Virus record (IMG/VR): IMGVR_UViG_3300046170_000378
Location: 124,001-188,000 of that record
Length of the DNA: 64,000 nt
Source of the DNA: a virus
Reading direction: 5' to 3' (one strand)
Below are positions 61,367 through 64,000 of the stretch, in pieces. The translations under genes were made by a program, and so were the position numbers. Below the pieces are notes generated by a model. The model did not search any database and was not told the DNA's origin. It worked only from the letters and a program-made list of their open reading frames with translations. Position 1 is the stretch's first letter; each line of letters starts with the position of its first letter.

Positions 61367-61399
61367 GGGGTCCCAAACAAAAGACAAGTTTGGGGCCCC
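61367..61399 (+). ncRNA. Strong GC-rich hairpin after the tRNA cluster
   Basis: GGGGTCCCAAAC (61367-61378) pairs with GTTTGGGGCCCC (61388-61399), 12 pairs with one G-T and a nine-base loop. No T run follows, so it is not an ordinary terminator. It may protect or delimit the tRNA precursor. Confidence 0.5.
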
Positions 61400-61408
61400 G
61401 GTAAGAAT

Positions 61409-61417
61409 GATATATAG
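61409..61417 (+). promoter_or_regulatory. Late promoter before the CCA-adding enzyme
   Basis: GATATATAG, 21 bases before the ATG at 61439. Confidence 0.5.
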
Positions 61418-61438
61418 TATGTAAAATAAACTATTGTT

Positions 61439-62578
61439 ATGCAAAAATTTAGTAACTTTATGCTTCTTAGAGAAGCTGAAACCAAACTTAAAGTTAATGT
61501 ACCTTCGGATATATTAGACTTATACAATCTTTTCAAAAAGAATGGTAAAGAATTGTATGTGGTTGGTGGTGCAGTACGAGATGCATTATTAGGTAAAAAA
61601 CCAAAAGACTTTGATTTGGCTACTGACGCATTTCCTGCAGAAGTTATTGATATTGTTACTAAAGGAGGTTATTCAACAACAGGTGAAGTTGGACACCAAT
61701 TTGGTGTAGTTATTGTAAACGTACCTTCTGATCCAGCGGGTGTTGAGATTGCTACTTTTAGAGAAGACATTGGAAAGGGTAGAAGACCAGATGCAGTTGA
61801 GTATTCTACTATTGATAAAGATGTACTAAGACGAGATTTAACAATCAATGCACTGTTCTATGATATGGGCAGACAAGAGGTTGTTGATTTAGTTGGTGGT
61901 TTGGATGATATAAAAAATTCAAAGATTAGAACTGTAGGTGTTGCAGCTGATAGATTCGCTGAAGATCCTTTAAGAAAACTAAGAGCTTTAAGATTTGCTG
62001 GTAGAACTGGATCAAACTTAGAAGAAGAAACTGCTAATGCCATTTTAACAGATAATAGTTTAGAAGGTATTAGTGCAGAGAGAATTAGAGATGAGTTTAA
62101 AAAATCTATAGTTTCTGCTAAGTCCGCTAAGAAGTACTTAGAGATGGTCTCTGAATTCAACCTGTGGTCTGTTATGTTTCCTACATTAGAGATCAATAAA
62201 AAATTCATAGACACCAATACTTGGCTTGTTCAATTGGGTACACTGTTTATTGCCAATGAACATAAAAAAGAAATGAACAAACTTACATTTACCAATGATG
62301 AGATTGATGCATGTATTTTCTTAAAGAGAATCATGGCGTTCGATGTAAATGACGTGTTTGATTTACATAAGCAATTTAAAAACACCAACATGGACAAGAA
62401 AGAAGTTCTTGAATTTGCAAAAATACACAAATTAGATATTAAAACCTTGAAGGCGTTCTTTAAATATAAACCAACTACTAATGGTAAGGATGTAATGAAA
62501 GAGTTCGGCATCAAAGGACCAGAAGTTGCAATAAAGATAAAACAAATAGAATCAGATAAATTTAAAAAGACTATTTAA
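61439..62578 (+). CDS. cca: CCA-adding tRNA nucleotidyltransferase / poly(A) polymerase family
   Basis: A 379-residue class II nucleotidyltransferase. LYVVGGAVRDALLGKKPKDFDLATDAFP holds the G-G-x-V-R-D signature and catalytic D-x-D. RRDLTINALFYD, VVDLVGGLDDIKNSKIRTVG, RFAEDPLRKLRALRFAGR and EGISAERIRDEFKK are the later motifs that select CTP/ATP. It acts in the cytoplasm to add or repair the 3' CCA of tRNAs. Seven of the eleven adjacent tRNA genes lack an encoded CCA, so the phage can mature its own tRNAs. Overlaps the thioesterase gene by one base. Confidence 0.88.
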   Translation: MQKFSNFMLLREAETKLKVNVPSDILDLYNLFKKNGKELYVVGGAVRDALLGKKPKDFDLATDAFPAEVIDIVTKGGYSTTGEVGHQFGVVIVNVPSDPAGVEIATFREDIGKGRRPDAVEYSTIDKDVLRRDLTINALFYDMGRQEVVDLVGGLDDIKNSKIRTVGVAADRFAEDPLRKLRALRFAGRTGSNLEEETANAILTDNSLEGISAERIRDEFKKSIVSAKSAKKYLEMVSEFNLWSVMFPTLEINKKFIDTNTWLVQLGTLFIANEHKKEMNKLTFTNDEIDACIFLKRIMAFDVNDVFDLHKQFKNTNMDKKEVLEFAKIHKLDIKTLKAFFKYKPTTNGKDVMKEFGIKGPEVAIKIKQIESDKFKKTI

Positions 62579-62964
62579 TGGAATTAATTTCAACACACCC
62601 TGTTAAAAAATCAGATTTAGGTTTTCATGGTAATCTTTTCGGTGGTAAATTATTAGCATGGGTAGATGCAGCTGGCGCATCTTACGCATCTCAGGTATGT
62701 GATACGCCAAGAATGGTAACAGTACTTATTGACGAGTGTGTATTTAAGAAACCTGCAAAAGAAGGACATTTACTTAAAATTTACGGAGAAGTAGAAACCA
62801 TAGGTAGAACTTCAGTAATATTAAAGGTTGAGGCTAGATCACATAATGTGTATGATGGAAGGCAAGCTATTATTCTTGCTACAAATATTAAATTTGTTAG
62901 AATAGATGAACAAGGGGAAGCAATTCCTATTAGTCAAAGGGTAAAAGATAAATTTAAGAAATAA
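62578..62964 (+). CDS. Hotdog-fold acyl-CoA thioesterase (YciA-like)
   Basis: A 128-residue protein. HPVKKSDLGFHGNLFGGKLLAWVDAAGASYASQVC (the G-N-x-F-G-G-x-L-x-x-x-D motif with catalytic Asp), VTVLIDECVFKKPAKEGHLLKIYGEVETIGRTSVILKVEA and a final basic segment match YciA/BFIT-type thioesterases. It hydrolyses acyl-CoA, perhaps altering membrane lipid supply during infection. A host-like metabolic gene, unusual in a phage. Confidence 0.8.
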   Translation: MELISTHPVKKSDLGFHGNLFGGKLLAWVDAAGASYASQVCDTPRMVTVLIDECVFKKPAKEGHLLKIYGEVETIGRTSVILKVEARSHNVYDGRQAIILATNIKFVRIDEQGEAIPISQRVKDKFKK

Positions 62965-63023
62965 GAGTAATATATACTAGCCATAGTTATTTTAGCCATG
63001 GAAAGTAAGAAACAATAATAGCA

Positions 63024-63164
63024 ATGAATAACGAGCAACAAAACGGTAACACTCAGTTAAATCAAGACAGAAACGCTTTCAATCAGAAAGTAAGTAAACT
63101 ATCTATGTTAGGCAGAACTAAGAAAGTTCAATGGTCTAATAGACGTAGATGGAGAAACGTGTAA
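63024..63164 (+). CDS. Small basic protein (46 residues)
   Basis: A 46-codon Asn/Gln-rich frame with a strongly basic, Trp-containing C-terminus (KKVQWSNRRRWRNV), likely to bind nucleic acid. An A/T-rich element TAATATATAC near 62969 may be a weak late promoter. Confidence 0.45.
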   Translation: MNNEQQNGNTQLNQDRNAFNQKVSKLSMLGRTKKVQWSNRRRWRNV

Positions 63165-63178
63165 ACACATAAAATCTT

Positions 63179-63772
63179 ATGGAATTTTTATTAAACGTCT
63201 TAACGGTGTTTTTAACACTGTTCGCTGTCATAGATATGCCAGGAAACGTACCTTTGATTATTAAGCTACGTAAAGAAAATGGTGAAATAGAATCTCTAAA
63301 ATCTACAATAATAGCCACGGTTATTATGGTCTCAATTCTATTTGTAGGGCAAACTTTATTTAGACTTTTGGGAATTGAAACATTTCACTTTGCATTGGCA
63401 GGCGCGATGCTTCTCCTATATTTCGGTGTTAAGATGGTACTAGGGATAGAATCAGAATCTAATTCAGAACCAATGCCAGCAACTATATTTCCAATAGCAT
63501 TTCCAATTATAGCAGGACCAGGAACCTTATCAACTATCATGTCACTGACTCAAGATTTAAGTAATATTGAAATTATTTTGGGTATTATATTGAATGCTAT
63601 AATGATTTACATATTCTTAAAGACAGCACCTTGGATTCAAAACAAATTAGGCGTTGTTGGAATTACTATTATGGAGAGAGTCTTTGGAATCTTACTAGTT
63701 GCCATTGGAATGAAAATACTAATCAATTCTTTGGTACTAAGTGTTGTTGCAGCTCAATCAGCGATAGGCTAA
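63179..63772 (+). CDS. MarC-family integral membrane protein
   Basis: A 197-residue protein with about six membrane helices. FLTLFAVIDMPGNVPLIIKL at the start, ETFHFALAGAMLLLYFGVKMVLG in the middle and FPIAFPIIAGPGTLSTIMSL are the signature blocks of the MarC/UPF0056 family. The bacterial function is unsettled (small-molecule transporter or membrane homeostasis). In a phage it is probably host-acquired. It starts 14 bases after the small basic gene. Confidence 0.85.
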   Translation: MEFLLNVLTVFLTLFAVIDMPGNVPLIIKLRKENGEIESLKSTIIATVIMVSILFVGQTLFRLLGIETFHFALAGAMLLLYFGVKMVLGIESESNSEPMPATIFPIAFPIIAGPGTLSTIMSLTQDLSNIEIILGIILNAIMIYIFLKTAPWIQNKLGVVGITIMERVFGILLVAIGMKILINSLVLSVVAAQSAIG

Positions 63773-64000
63773 ATAATGGCCAATGTAAATACAAGTACCA
63801 TAATTACTACGTAAAGTACTTTAGATATGTCAATTCTTTTTTCCATGTAATATTTATTTGAAAGCTACAGTGGAAACAAGATTCGGCACATTAATTAATT
63901 GTTAAGCAATTATTAAATGTTAGTACAGTATTTGTTTAGGATATTTTTCAAATAAGATATATCCGGATCTAATTCTAGCATCTACGTGAGGAGTAGCGTA
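63773..64000 (+). other. Non-coding end of window
   Basis: No convincing gene: frames are short and stop-rich. A GATATAT sequence near 63956 resembles the late motif but continues CCGG. The next gene probably begins beyond the window. Confidence 0.4.

Noticed and set aside
1-64000. Integrase, excisionase, attachment sites or transposases (temperate or mobile element signs)
   Set aside because: None recognised; gene content is that of a lytic T4-like phage.

Overview
The window is one long, AT-rich, almost entirely plus-strand stretch of a large T4-like (myovirus) phage genome. The host is probably a member of the Bacteroidetes, in particular a marine or aquatic flavobacterium. This rests on recognisable homologues of T4 gp43, 45, 44, 62 (tentative), 41, UvsX, 46, 47, RNase H, NrdA/NrdB, 55, 4, 15, 16, 17, 18, 19, 20, 21 and 23. 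The host guess rests on A-rich, Shine-Dalgarno-less leaders, TATAA/TATATTAG promoters with upstream TTGAAAC or T-rich boxes, and two signal-peptide outer-membrane beta-barrel proteins. Neither end of the genome is visible.

Layout. 1-3 kb: end of a probable thymidine hypermodification locus (unknown partial gene, candidate amino-acid:DNA transferase-like protein, fold-type II PLP enzyme, dimeric dUTPase). 3-10.3 kb: a B-family DNA polymerase cut into two genes (3026-4442 and 9054-10262); NrdB, NrdA, an outer-membrane protein and the sliding clamp lie between the halves. 10.3-17.2 kb: UvsX, a 2OG-Fe(II) oxygenase, replicative helicase, a gp33-like candidate and the gp47/gp46 nuclease. 17.2-29.2 kb: late block with gp15, gp55, gp4, portal, core protein, a protease fused to a long acidic scaffold, major capsid protein and a repeat-bearing charged protein. 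29.2-33.4 kb: the only minus-strand gene, clamp loader and RNase H. 33.4-47 kb: neck-like protein, terminase small and large subunits, sheath, tube, baseplate-hub protein and tape measure. 47-58.8 kb: accessory region of tiny coupled genes plus LPD29 protein, DNA ligase, Fpg/Nei glycosylase, quinone-oxidoreductase-like flavoprotein, GT25 glycosyltransferase, guanylate kinase, two PD-(D/E)XK-like proteins, a degenerate metallophosphoesterase and an ECF sigma factor. 58.9-61.4 kb: ten ordinary tRNAs, one tRNA-like gene with an oversized anticodon arm and two other candidate structured RNAs. 61.4-63.8 kb: CCA-adding enzyme, hotdog thioesterase and MarC-family membrane protein.

Regulation. Three promoter-like families recur. 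GATATATA(A/G) lies usually 20-35 bases before late genes and fits a T4-type late promoter read by the gp55 homologue. TTGAAAC-N18/19-TATAA precedes clamp, clamp loader, tRNA and other genes. A T-run plus ATGTC followed by GGTATATTAG precedes accessory genes and RNase H. Rho-independent terminators separate several blocks.

Sequence quality. About 28 single-base frameshifts interrupt essential genes between 3.4 and 43.6 kb (NrdA, clamp, clamp loader, terminase, sheath, tape measure and others). Most are restored by removing one base from a short homopolymer, so consensus error is more likely than decay. I report such genes as single features and give the break positions. All functions come from reading the sequence; no database search was run.
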